NCBI GenBank assembly: GCA_024919215.1
Contig: CP103437.1
Span: 434,001-498,000, forward strand
DNA: 64,000 bases
Reading direction: 5' to 3'
Source: Methylophilaceae bacterium LSUCC0665
Lineage (GTDB): Bacteria > Pseudomonadota > Gammaproteobacteria > Burkholderiales > Methylophilaceae
Below, piece after piece: positions 49,422-57,391 of this stretch. Position 1 is the first letter of the stretch. Each line of letters begins with the position of its first letter. The translations under genes and the position numbers were made by a program. The notes beneath the pieces are model-generated. The model worked only from the letters and a program-made list of their open reading frames with translations. It did not search any database and was not told the origin of the DNA.

Positions 49422-50066
49422 TTACTCTGTTATAAATGATTTTGATTCAAACCAGTCTTTTGCTTTAAATAAAGGAAATCCCTGAGTTTTTCTCCACCCA
49501 ATTGATGTTAGAAGCTGAACGTTTATGTTGGGATATTTAATTGCAATATTATCAATTTGAGCTTTCCACCAAAAAGGACTTCTGACAGTAATATGTGCAT
49601 TTTCACCATTAGGTAATTTTGCAGCTGCTGGGTAACAAGCTACATTTATTATTACCAGTTTTTTTGCATATTTAAATATATCTTCAATAATCAATGGAAC
49701 ATCTGCAACAAAAATATGCTCAAGAACATCAAAATTTATGACGCAGTCTACTAAGGCTCTTTCGTCTATTGCACGAGCAGGCTCAAATCTTAAACATTTT
49801 TTTAAATTATAAAAATCTTTTGCTGATAAACCTGATTCGTCAAAATTTTCTAATGACCAGTCAGAGCCGCCGCAACCATAATCTAATACTGACTCAACTT
49901 CAAATTTTGAGAGAAGTTCTTTAATTTGTTTTCTATAAAATCGTGATTCAAAATCTGAAAAAGCAGTCTCTACATGTGTTTCATCATTACGTTCATACCC
50001 ATCCTTAGCCATTTTTTCATATAGCTCAATAAGTTTTTTCCCTTTATTACTTAAATTGTTAATCAT
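49422..50066 (-). CDS. SAM-dependent methyltransferase
   Basis: This 214-residue class I methyltransferase has motif I SVLDYGCGGSDWSL near residue 59 and an acidic VINFDVLEHIFVADVP near 109. The C-terminal half is unusual and rich in aromatic residues. The substrate is unknown; LPS or glycan is a guess from context. It is the only gene between the two tmRNA 3'-end repeats and thus the sole cargo of a minimal element. No integrase is present. Confidence 0.75.
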   Translation of the reverse strand: MINNLSNKGKKLIELYEKMAKDGYERNDETHVETAFSDFESRFYRKQIKELLSKFEVESVLDYGCGGSDWSLENFDESGLSAKDFYNLKKCLRFEPARAIDERALVDCVINFDVLEHIFVADVPLIIEDIFKYAKKLVIINVACYPAAAKLPNGENAHITVRSPFWWKAQIDNIAIKYPNINVQLLTSIGWRKTQGFPLFKAKDWFESKSFITE

Positions 50067-50119
50067 TTTGTTGCGCTATAGTTTCTTAATATAATTTTAG
50101 GTTTTCTCAAAATGATAAT

Positions 50120-50169
50120 TGTATACCACTTCTGTATTCCTCTTCATTTGTATACCAATTTGTATACCA
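50120..50169 (+). repeat. Three TGTATACCA direct repeats
   Basis: TGTATACCA occurs at 50120-50128, 50149-50157 and 50161-50169, followed about 120 bases later by the tmRNA 3'-end repeat. Spacing is 29 and 12. Such short direct repeats beside an attachment site look like integrase arm sites. Confidence 0.65.
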
Positions 50170-50289
50170 CTTTTAAAAAGAATGCATAAGAACACTATAG
50201 AAAATTATAGACATAGATAGGCGATTAAAGATTATTTAGTATCTATAATATAGTAGATTGTAGAACATTATAGAAAAGGGTCTGATGTT

Positions 50290-50304
50290 CCCCAGCTCCA
50301 CCAT
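50290..50304 (+). repeat. Attachment-site repeat, downstream copy
   Basis: This is an exact 15-bp copy of the tmRNA 3' end (CCCCAGCTCCACCAT). The flanking sequences differ on both sides from the first copy, consistent with a site left by an integrated element. Confidence 0.75.
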
Positions 50305-50319
50305 ATAAAAATAGTCTGA

Positions 50320-50529
50320 TTATGAAGTTAGTTTGTGTGTAAATCTTTGCAATGTAGGTGCTATTAAGATAATGCAAATAAACACCACAGGCCAAGATAT
50401 TTTCATAGCATATATGTATGTATCAAAAATTAATTCGTAGCTAATGTCTTTGAAGAAAATATGCGCAATGGTGACTAGTGATGCTGTTGCAAAAGACATC
50501 AAAAAAGCAAATATAACTTTTGCTACCAT
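50320..50529 (-). CDS. Small two-helix membrane protein (DUF2798-like)
   Basis: This 69-residue protein has two hydrophobic helices (about 3-25 and 42-62) separated by a short polar loop. The pattern resembles DUF2798, an uncharacterised membrane family. It overlaps the 3' end of the alcohol dehydrogenase gene by 7 bases, so it is translationally coupled. It lies just beyond the downstream tmRNA 3'-end repeat. Confidence 0.7.
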   Translation of the reverse strand: MVAKVIFAFLMSFATASLVTIAHIFFKDISYELIFDTYIYAMKISWPVVFICIILIAPTLQRFTHKLTS

Positions 50530-51527
50530 TTAACTACAGCTCTAAATCTAATCTCATTTTTTCTCAATTTTGAAATTGCTTCATTTATCGAATCAAAACG
50601 GAAAATTTCAACATCTGGATAAGTTTGATGTTTTTTTACAAATTCCAGCATTTTGACAATATTCTTTGGACTCCCTACAGGTGATCCTGAAATTGATTTA
50701 CGCCCTTTCATGAGATTGAAAACACTTACATCTAAAGCATCCAATGTTGCTCCAACCATGTGGAGTCTACCCCTAGGCTTTAGGCACTCAAGATATCGAT
50801 TCCAATTAAGTTTGTGATTTACTGTAGATATAATGAAATCAAACTTATCATTATATTTTTTTAAAGTTTCATCATCATTAGATTGAATAACTTCATTTGC
50901 CCCCATTAAAAGTATTCCATTTTTCTTTTCAGGAGACGAAGAAAAGGCTGTTACATCGCAACCAATTGCTTTGAGGAATTTAATTGCTAAATGTCCCAAG
51001 CCTCCAATTCCAATTACTCCAACCTTGTGATCTTTTTTTATATTAAATTCCATGATTGGAGTAAAAACTGTTATCCCTCCACATAATAATGGCCCAATTT
51101 TATCTAAATCCATTCCTTTTGGTATAGGGATAACAGCTGTTGAATCAGCATTTACAAATTCGGCAAATCCACCAGTTTGACTATAAATAGTTTTTTTTGT
51201 TTTTACACAGAAATTGAAATCATCATTTTTACAATATTCACAATTATGACAATATCCAGAGTGCCAACCCAGCCCAACTATGTCTCCAACATTATGGTTT
51301 TTTACATTTTTACCTATACTAATGACTTCACCAATTATTTCATGACCAGCAACAAGAGGAAATTTAGAAAGATTCCAAGCATTATCTATTGCGCTTATGT
51401 CACTATGACATATTCCACAGTTGATGACTTTAATTGAAACTTCATTGTCATGTATATCGGGAAGTTCTGTAATAAGCAATTCTAAATCATCTTTATTTTC
51501 AATTTTTGCGTAAGTTTTATTTTTCAT
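50523..51527 (-). CDS. Zinc-dependent alcohol dehydrogenase (CAD/YahK-type)
   Basis: This 334-residue medium-chain dehydrogenase starts at the ATG before KNKTYAKIEN. The catalytic zinc ligands are in GICHSDISAIDN (Cys, near 38) and VAGHEIIGEV (His-Glu, near 60). The structural zinc has four cysteines in CHNCEYCKNDDFNFC (near 91-105). The NAD(P) loop GIGGLGHLA lies near 170. The architecture matches NADP-dependent cinnamyl-alcohol/aldehyde reductases. Substrate is unknown; aldehyde detoxification is plausible. Confidence 0.88.
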   Translation of the reverse strand: MKNKTYAKIENKDDLELLITELPDIHDNEVSIKVINCGICHSDISAIDNAWNLSKFPLVAGHEIIGEVISIGKNVKNHNVGDIVGLGWHSGYCHNCEYCKNDDFNFCVKTKKTIYSQTGGFAEFVNADSTAVIPIPKGMDLDKIGPLLCGGITVFTPIMEFNIKKDHKVGVIGIGGLGHLAIKFLKAIGCDVTAFSSSPEKKNGILLMGANEVIQSNDDETLKKYNDKFDFIISTVNHKLNWNRYLECLKPRGRLHMVGATLDALDVSVFNLMKGRKSISGSPVGSPKNIVKMLEFVKKHQTYPDVEIFRFDSINEAISKLRKNEIRFRAVVKW

Positions 51528-51599
51528 ATAATTAACTTTAGCATTAGTTGTAAACATTATGTTTGGATTACAGTATAAATTCTAATGTATTACTCAATC

Positions 51600-51681
51600 C
51601 ATATGTCATTTCAAATTCATATGTCAATTCATATGTCAATTTGCAGCGGCTTGAAATAGAGGTTGATAGAGAATGGTGGAG
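51600..51681. repeat. Three CATATGTCA repeats and an inverted tmRNA 3'-end fragment
   Basis: CATATGTCA occurs at 51600-51608, 51618-51626 and 51630-51638 (spacing 18 and 12). At 51672-51681, AATGGTGGAG is the reverse complement of CTCCACCATT, the tmRNA 3' tail. The layout echoes the TGTATACCA array and repeat at 50120-50304. The 10-bp match could be chance. Confidence 0.5.
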
Positions 51682-51812
51682 TTAAAATGACATATTTCTA
51701 GTAATTTGAGTATTATTATAGATATAGAGGGATGAATAGATATTATTTCTTCTGACATTTATGTAAATTAAGATAAGATTTATCTGATAACTTAAATAAT
51801 AATTAAATATTT

Positions 51813-52418
51813 TTGAAGAATTTTTTATACAAAATAATCGATTTGCCATTTATATATAACTTTATTCAAAAAATTTTTTATCATAAATTATCAGTAACTG
51901 AGTGGAACAAAATTATTGGAAGTACTTCCAAAAAAAAAATTTTAGATATAGGTTGTGGCCCTGGTGATGAATCTGTTAATTATCATAATGCTTTTTATTA
52001 TGGATTAGATATATCACCAAGCTATATACGAAATGCCAAGAAGAAATATAAAGATAATGGTGAATTTTTTTGCTGTTCAGTCGATGCTATAAATAAATTG
52101 AATATTAATGACATTGATATTGTTCTTATGAAGGGTGTGATGCATCACCTTTCTGACAAGCAATTGAATAATTTATTTAGTAATTTAAAAAAAATGACTA
52201 ATAAAAATATGAGAATAGTCACTTTAGATTGCCTATTTTTTAGTGGTCAAAATTTTGTTTCTTGGTTTTTGACTTTTCTTGATAGGGGAGAGTATGTGAG
52301 AACAGAAAAGGCATATCGAGAGATTGTGGAAACACATTTCAAGATTAAGTATTCATCAATAATTGAACAAAAACTGCCCCCAATCCACAGATTATTTTAT
52401 AAAATAACAAATAAATAA
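51813..52418 (+). CDS. SAM-dependent methyltransferase
   Basis: This 201-residue class I methyltransferase starts at TTG. Motif I, ILDIGCGPGDESVNY, lies near residue 44; YGLDISPSYIRNAKK near 63 and VLMKGVMHHLSD near 107 complete the fold. No clear ribosome site is seen, so the start could be elsewhere. It is first of a run of plus-strand genes (to 55885) that appears to be one transcript, probably for a surface glycan or lipid head group. Substrate is unknown. Confidence 0.8.
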   Translation: MKNFLYKIIDLPFIYNFIQKIFYHKLSVTEWNKIIGSTSKKKILDIGCGPGDESVNYHNAFYYGLDISPSYIRNAKKKYKDNGEFFCCSVDAINKLNINDIDIVLMKGVMHHLSDKQLNNLFSNLKKMTNKNMRIVTLDCLFFSGQNFVSWFLTFLDRGEYVRTEKAYREIVETHFKIKYSSIIEQKLPPIHRLFYKITNK

Positions 52419-52463
52419 TTTTTTTAGTAATAAAAATTTAGTCCATTATTAATAGTAATTTAT

Positions 52464-53435
52464 ATGAAAAAAAATCATTATAGATTTGAAGGAAGATTAA
52501 AAAAAGAATTTCCCTCACAAATTCTTGTTGATATTACCGAGGTATGCAACCTTGCATGCATTCATTGTCCTCACCCTGATTTTAAAGTGTCACAACATTA
52601 TAGCGCTCAATATATTGATAAAGACCTTAATGAAAAACTTGTAGATGAAGTTAGGCAGCATGGTAAAGGTTTAACGCAATATATAAGATATGCAAGCAAT
52701 GGCGAGCCCTTAGTACATCCTCATGCTTTTGATATGCTTGATTATGCTGTTCAAAACTCAGGGACTTTAGTTACATTAACAACTAATGGAACCATCCTTA
52801 ATGAAAAGAGAATAAGAAAATTAATAAAATCTGGCTTACATATGATTGATGTAAGTATTGATGCATATGAAGAAGAAACATATAAAGTAATTAGAAAAGG
52901 TGGAGATTTAAAAGTTACTAGAAAAAATGTACTTAGACTACTCGAAATTATTCAAGAAGAGAAAAGTAAAACTAAGGTTATTGTCAGCTTTGTAAAACAA
53001 GATGAAAATCAAGATGAGGTAGATATCTTTTATAACTATTGGAAAAAAAAGGGGGTTAGTGATGTTCTAATAAGAGAACAACATTCCTGCTCAGGAGCTA
53101 AAGAAGAAATAAAGTTTTATAAAAATAGTAAAAATATTGATAGGCGTCCTTGTGTATATCCTTGGGAAAGAATTGTTTTAAATGCACGAGGTGATTTATC
53201 CTTTTGTCCATCAGACTGGGTGCATGGATCATATATTACAAAATATAAAGACCATACAATAAAAGAAGTTTGGAATGGGGATTTTTATAAAAAACTTAGG
53301 GAGGCCCATTTAAAAAATGATTTTGAAAATTTTAATTTTTGTGGCCAGTGCCCAGACTGGCAAACAACTTATTGGCCAAGTCAAGAAAATAAAGCATATG
53401 CTGATTTGATAGCAAGAAATTTTATGGATGAGTAG
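52464..53435 (+). CDS. Radical SAM/SPASM-domain protein
   Basis: This 323-residue enzyme has the radical SAM cluster motif CNLACIHC near residue 28 (CxxxCxxC). GEP-like NGEPLVHPHAF near 75 binds SAM. The C-terminal region has cysteines in RPCVYPWERIVLNARG, LSFCPSDW and NFCGQCPDW, a SPASM domain for an auxiliary Fe-S cluster. Radical chemistry on a peptide or sugar nucleotide substrate is possible. It overlaps the WbqC-like gene by 8 bases. A partner peptide gene is not visible, so a glycan role is favoured. Confidence 0.88.
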   Translation: MKKNHYRFEGRLKKEFPSQILVDITEVCNLACIHCPHPDFKVSQHYSAQYIDKDLNEKLVDEVRQHGKGLTQYIRYASNGEPLVHPHAFDMLDYAVQNSGTLVTLTTNGTILNEKRIRKLIKSGLHMIDVSIDAYEEETYKVIRKGGDLKVTRKNVLRLLEIIQEEKSKTKVIVSFVKQDENQDEVDIFYNYWKKKGVSDVLIREQHSCSGAKEEIKFYKNSKNIDRRPCVYPWERIVLNARGDLSFCPSDWVHGSYITKYKDHTIKEVWNGDFYKKLREAHLKNDFENFNFCGQCPDWQTTYWPSQENKAYADLIARNFMDE

Positions 53436-54129
53436 TGTAGCAATATTACAATCTAATTATATTCCTTGGGTTGGATATTTTGAATTAATGCAAAGTGTTG
53501 ATTTTTTTATTATTTATGATGAAGTGCAATATACCAAAAATGACTGGAGAAATAGAAATTTAATTAAAACAGACAAAGGCAAACTTTGGCTTACTATTCC
53601 TTGTAAAGTTAAAGGTGAGAATTTTCAATCTATTTCAGATGTAATTGTTTCTAATAATCACTGGAGAAAAAAACATTGGCTCTCATTGTCAAATTATTAT
53701 AGGAAATCAGAATTCTTTGCCTCCTACAAAGATATTTTTCAAAAAATATATAACCAAAACAACATTGAATCACTTTCAGAAATAAACATATCATTTATAA
53801 AAGAAATAAAAAATATCCTTGGAATTGATACTAAGATAATTAATTCATCAGAAATACCAAGAAAAAAAGAATCATATAAAAATCCAACAACAAGACTTGT
53901 TGAGATATGTGATGCATTAAATGCAAGTTCATATAAGTCCGGACCTGCAGCAAAAAAATATTTTGATGTAGAATTAGCAAAGAGTAATAAAATTGATATT
54001 GTTTGGTTTGAATACAAAGAATATAAAGAATATAAACAGCTTTACCCACCATTTATAAAAAATTTAAGTGTTCTTGATTTAATATTTAATATTGGTAATG
54101 ATGTAAAAAAATATATTGATACTGTTTAA
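53428..54129 (+). CDS. WbqC-family protein
   Basis: This 233-residue protein begins SSVAILQSNYIPWVGYFELM and continues with IYDEVQYTKNDWRNRNLIKT, hallmarks of the WbqC family (PF08889). Members are found in O-antigen and capsule clusters and are thought to act in sugar modification, but the reaction is not firmly known to me. It overlaps the radical SAM gene by 8 bases and precedes the glycosyltransferase by 3. The tight spacing suggests the three act in one pathway. Confidence 0.85.
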   Translation: MSSVAILQSNYIPWVGYFELMQSVDFFIIYDEVQYTKNDWRNRNLIKTDKGKLWLTIPCKVKGENFQSISDVIVSNNHWRKKHWLSLSNYYRKSEFFASYKDIFQKIYNQNNIESLSEINISFIKEIKNILGIDTKIINSSEIPRKKESYKNPTTRLVEICDALNASSYKSGPAAKKYFDVELAKSNKIDIVWFEYKEYKEYKQLYPPFIKNLSVLDLIFNIGNDVKKYIDTV

Positions 54130-54132
54130 AAA

Positions 54133-55074
54133 ATGAAAAAAAACTTACATATTGTTATCCCAATATATAACAATTATCCGTCAATTAGCGAGCTTGTTCA
54201 GAGATGTTTAAAACTTCAAAATAATATTAAAGATTATATTATAAGACTTATTCTTATTGACGATGGATCATCAGATAATTCATGGTCTGAATTAGTAAGA
54301 ATTAATAAAAAATATAAAAGCAAACTTAAATTAATAAAGTTATTAAAAAACTTTGGCCAAATGAATGCAATCCTTGCTGGATTGGAAAGTGTAAATAATA
54401 ATTCTACCTTCGTTATTTTATCTGCAGATCTTCAAGATCCGCCTGAAATAATCCTCAAACTTATCGAAGAGGAAAGGAAGGGGTTTGAAATAATTTTTGC
54501 GGTAAGAAGTAATAGAAATGATGGTTTTATAAACAATACATTATCTAATTTAGCATGGTTAATACTAAATAAGTTATCAAATAAAATGCTCCCCAGGCAA
54601 GGTTCTGATTTTATACTTTTTACATCTAAAGTAAAAAATGAGTTAATTCAAAACTATGACAAAGAAATATTTATTCAAAGCAGGTTAATAAATACTGGGT
54701 TTTCATTTTCAATGGTAAAGTATGAGCGTTTACAACGAAAATATGGCAAATCTAGTTCTTCATTTTTAAAAAAATTGAGTTATTTTATTAATGGTTTATT
54801 TGATGAAACAGGAAAATGGATTAGATATTTTTCATTCTTTTCATTTTTAACATTTGTCTTTACTTTTGTGTTGAGTATGACTTACGTAGCGATATACTTC
54901 ATAATGGAACCAAAAGTACCTGGATATACTTCCTTGATTGTCTTCATGCTTGGTTTATTTTCTATTAATTTCTTATTTATTAGTATGTTAGGTGAATATT
55001 TATGGAAAATTTATCAAAATACTAATAATAAAAAAAAATATATTATTGAAAAAGAGATAAAGTTTAATGAATAG
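54133..55074 (+). CDS. Family 2 glycosyltransferase, DPM1/ArnC-like
   Basis: This 313-residue protein has a GT2 domain with LHIVIPIYNNYPS at the start, the UDP-binding LIDDGSSDNSW near 40 and the DxD-like SADLQDPPE near 97. Two C-terminal transmembrane helices (about 230-255 and 263-290) anchor it, as in ArnC and other polyprenyl-phosphate sugar transferases. It likely makes a lipid-linked sugar for the island's glycan, perhaps a donor for the GT39-like protein at 57392. It overlaps the following methyltransferase by 8 bases. Confidence 0.88.
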   Translation: MKKNLHIVIPIYNNYPSISELVQRCLKLQNNIKDYIIRLILIDDGSSDNSWSELVRINKKYKSKLKLIKLLKNFGQMNAILAGLESVNNNSTFVILSADLQDPPEIILKLIEEERKGFEIIFAVRSNRNDGFINNTLSNLAWLILNKLSNKMLPRQGSDFILFTSKVKNELIQNYDKEIFIQSRLINTGFSFSMVKYERLQRKYGKSSSSFLKKLSYFINGLFDETGKWIRYFSFFSFLTFVFTFVLSMTYVAIYFIMEPKVPGYTSLIVFMLGLFSINFLFISMLGEYLWKIYQNTNNKKKYIIEKEIKFNE

Positions 55075-55885
55075 TTTTTATAAAAAAAACTTTACCAAGG
55101 ACAAAAATAATATCTTTATCCCTGTATTACAAAAAAAGAATAGAGAAAAGTTTCTTGATAAGATTGAAGAAGAGTGGAATGAGCTTGAAAAGCAATCTTT
55201 TTGGTATTATTTTAGAAAAAAAATTATATTTACACTTATAAAGAAAAATTTCAAAAAAAAAGAAATAGTTGATATAGGTTCAGGTAGCGGAATCAATACA
55301 TCATATTTTAATCAAAAGGGATATAAAACATTATCTATTGAGCCCACATATAATTTAGCTTTAAACCAAATAAAAAATAAAATTGAAAATGTTTATTGTT
55401 TTGATATTCAAGAAGATATACCAAAACAAACTTCTAAAATTTTCCCCAATGTTGCCCTTTTGGATGTTTTAGAGCATATAGAAAAAGATGAGGATTTTTT
55501 AAAAAAATTACTTATTCTTTTAGAAAATAATGGATATCTTCTTATAACTGTACCAGCATTTAATTTCTTATGGTCTTCAGAAGACAATATAGCTGGGCAT
55601 TATCGAAGATATACAATACCAAAAATTAAAGAGCTTCTTAACAAAAATGGCTTTAAAGTAATATATAGTTCATATTTCTTTTCATTTTTAGTTTTACCTA
55701 TCTTATTGTTTAGAAAAACGAAAAAAATCGATGAGAGAGATATGTCGCTATCAAAAGCTCATCATTCCTTTTTATTTAAATTTTTATTTTATCCACTTTA
55801 TATAATTGAGTTTGCATTTATAAAATTAAAAATTAAAATCCCTTTTGGAAGCTCTTTAATTGTAGTTTGTAAAAAACAAATTTAA
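55067..55885 (+). CDS. SAM-dependent methyltransferase with membrane-associated C-terminus
   Basis: This 272-residue class I methyltransferase has motif I IVDIGSGSGINTSYF near residue 66, then VALLDVLEHIEKDEDFL near 126 and LLITVPAFNFLWSSED near 163. The C-terminal region is hydrophobic (SSYFFSFLVLPILLF near 205-220 and around 235-255), which suggests membrane association. Members of this type act on lipid-linked sugars or quinones. Here the glycan context favours the former. It ends the plus-strand run before a 364-bp gap. Confidence 0.8.
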   Translation: MNSFYKKNFTKDKNNIFIPVLQKKNREKFLDKIEEEWNELEKQSFWYYFRKKIIFTLIKKNFKKKEIVDIGSGSGINTSYFNQKGYKTLSIEPTYNLALNQIKNKIENVYCFDIQEDIPKQTSKIFPNVALLDVLEHIEKDEDFLKKLLILLENNGYLLITVPAFNFLWSSEDNIAGHYRRYTIPKIKELLNKNGFKVIYSSYFFSFLVLPILLFRKTKKIDERDMSLSKAHHSFLFKFLFYPLYIIEFAFIKLKIKIPFGSSLIVVCKKQI

Positions 55886-56249
55886 TCCTAAAAAAAATTT
55901 TACTATATTTATTGGGTGGCTATCGAACACTATATTATCTATAGCACTTTATAATAAATTCGTGTTTTTTTTAAAGCTGATATTGTTTTTAGTATTTCCT
56001 AGATAATTGGAATCTTTTTTATTTTTTAATAAAAAAATTGTATTTCAAAAAATTTTAAAGTGTTACTTATTTGGCGGTTTACGTTATAGTATATTTTGTT
56101 ATATACATTCTTTCTTTAGATATATTTAATTTAATAATTTCTTCCAATTAGTTATTATATTAAGTAAAACTTTTTTTAATTTTTTAAAATAAAGTGAATA
56201 ATATTCAATTAGTAATTTAGTTTTTTATTTACCAAACTATGAGGTAAAA
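55886..56249. other. AT-rich intergenic gap without a gene
   Basis: This 364-bp region has many short stops in all frames and no convincing coding segment. Low-complexity A/T runs dominate. It must contain the promoter for the wecE-type gene. A GAGGT ribosome site lies just before the ATG at 56250. Confidence 0.5.
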
Positions 56250-57383
56250 ATGATTCCATTTAATAGAGTTGCTTCAACAGGTAATGAACATAAATATATC
56301 CTAGAGTCTATTAATGGTGAGAAAATTTCAGGTGATGGACCATTCACGGAAAAATGTCATAAATGGTTTGAAAAAACACTTCGTTGTCCAAAAGCACTTT
56401 TAACCCCATCTTGCACACATGCATTAGAGATGAGTGCAATACTGCTTGATATAAAACCTGGCGATGAAGTGATTATGCCATCTTATACTTTTGTATCTAC
56501 TGCAAATGCATTTGTCTTACGAGGAGCAAAAATTGTTTTTGTAGATATTCGTCCTGACACAATGAATATTGATGAAAGTAAAATTGAACAAGCCATAACG
56601 GACAAAACAAAAGTTATTGTACCTGTCCATTATGCGGGGATAGCATGTGAAATGGATAAGATAATGTCACTAGCCAATAAATATGATCTTTATGTAATTG
56701 AAGATGCTGCCCAAGCAATGATGAGTAGTTTCAATGGAAAAATGCTTGGTACGATTGGTCATTTAGGTGCGTTTAGTTTTCACGACACAAAAAATTTCAC
56801 CAGTGCAGGCGAAGGTGGGCTTTTGATTATCAATGATAATAAATTTATTAATCGTGCAGAAATTATTAGAGAAAAAGGTACTAATAGAAGTCAGTTTTTT
56901 AGAGGAATGTCAGATAAATATTCATGGCTTGATATAGGAAGTAGCTATTTAATGAATGATGTTAGTGCGGCACATTTGTGGAGTCAGTTAGAAAAGGCAG
57001 ATGAAATAAATAGCAATAGAACTAAGAGCTGGGAATTTTACTATAAAAGTTTAGAAAAATTAAAAGAAAAAGGCTTTATTATGCTTCCAACAAAGCCAAA
57101 AGGATGTGAACATAATGGACACATGCTCTATATAAAAGTAAAGGATTTGAATGAAAGAACAAAATTACTTAAATATTTAAATCAAAATGGAATTAACGCT
57201 CTTTTTCATTATGTACCTCTCCACTCATCCAGTGCTGGATTAAGATTTGGGAGATTTAACGGTGTCGATGAATATACCACTATTTGTTCAGAGCAATTAA
57301 TTCGATTACCGCTTTGGTTTGGTATTTCAATTGAAGAAAAAAAATTTGTAATTGATAATATTAATAAATTTTTCTCAGTATAA
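56250..57383 (+). CDS. wecE: dTDP-4-amino-4,6-dideoxygalactose transaminase, WecE/RffA type
   Basis: This 377-residue PLP aminotransferase of the DegT/DnrJ/EryC1 family is close in length and sequence to E. coli WecE. Shared segments include LTPSCTHALEMSAILLDIKP, DEVIMPSYTFVSTANAFVLR and EIIREKGTNRSQFFRG. The PLP lysine is Lys181 in FHDTKNFTS. It would make dTDP-Fuc4N from the 4-keto sugar. WecD, which acetylates Fuc4N, and rmlA/rmlB are not in the window. A GAGGT site precedes the ATG. Confidence 0.93.
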   Translation: MIPFNRVASTGNEHKYILESINGEKISGDGPFTEKCHKWFEKTLRCPKALLTPSCTHALEMSAILLDIKPGDEVIMPSYTFVSTANAFVLRGAKIVFVDIRPDTMNIDESKIEQAITDKTKVIVPVHYAGIACEMDKIMSLANKYDLYVIEDAAQAMMSSFNGKMLGTIGHLGAFSFHDTKNFTSAGEGGLLIINDNKFINRAEIIREKGTNRSQFFRGMSDKYSWLDIGSSYLMNDVSAAHLWSQLEKADEINSNRTKSWEFYYKSLEKLKEKGFIMLPTKPKGCEHNGHMLYIKVKDLNERTKLLKYLNQNGINALFHYVPLHSSSAGLRFGRFNGVDEYTTICSEQLIRLPLWFGISIEEKKFVIDNINKFFSV

Positions 57384-57391
57384 AATCAATA

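Noticed and set aside
50120-50169. CRISPR-like array
   Set aside because: Only three 9-base repeats with uneven spacing of 29 and 12 and no cas genes. They are better read as recombinase or regulator sites.
55886-56249. Possible small RNA or gene in the 364-bp gap
   Set aside because: Only low-complexity A/T sequence with stops in all frames and no strong hairpin was found.
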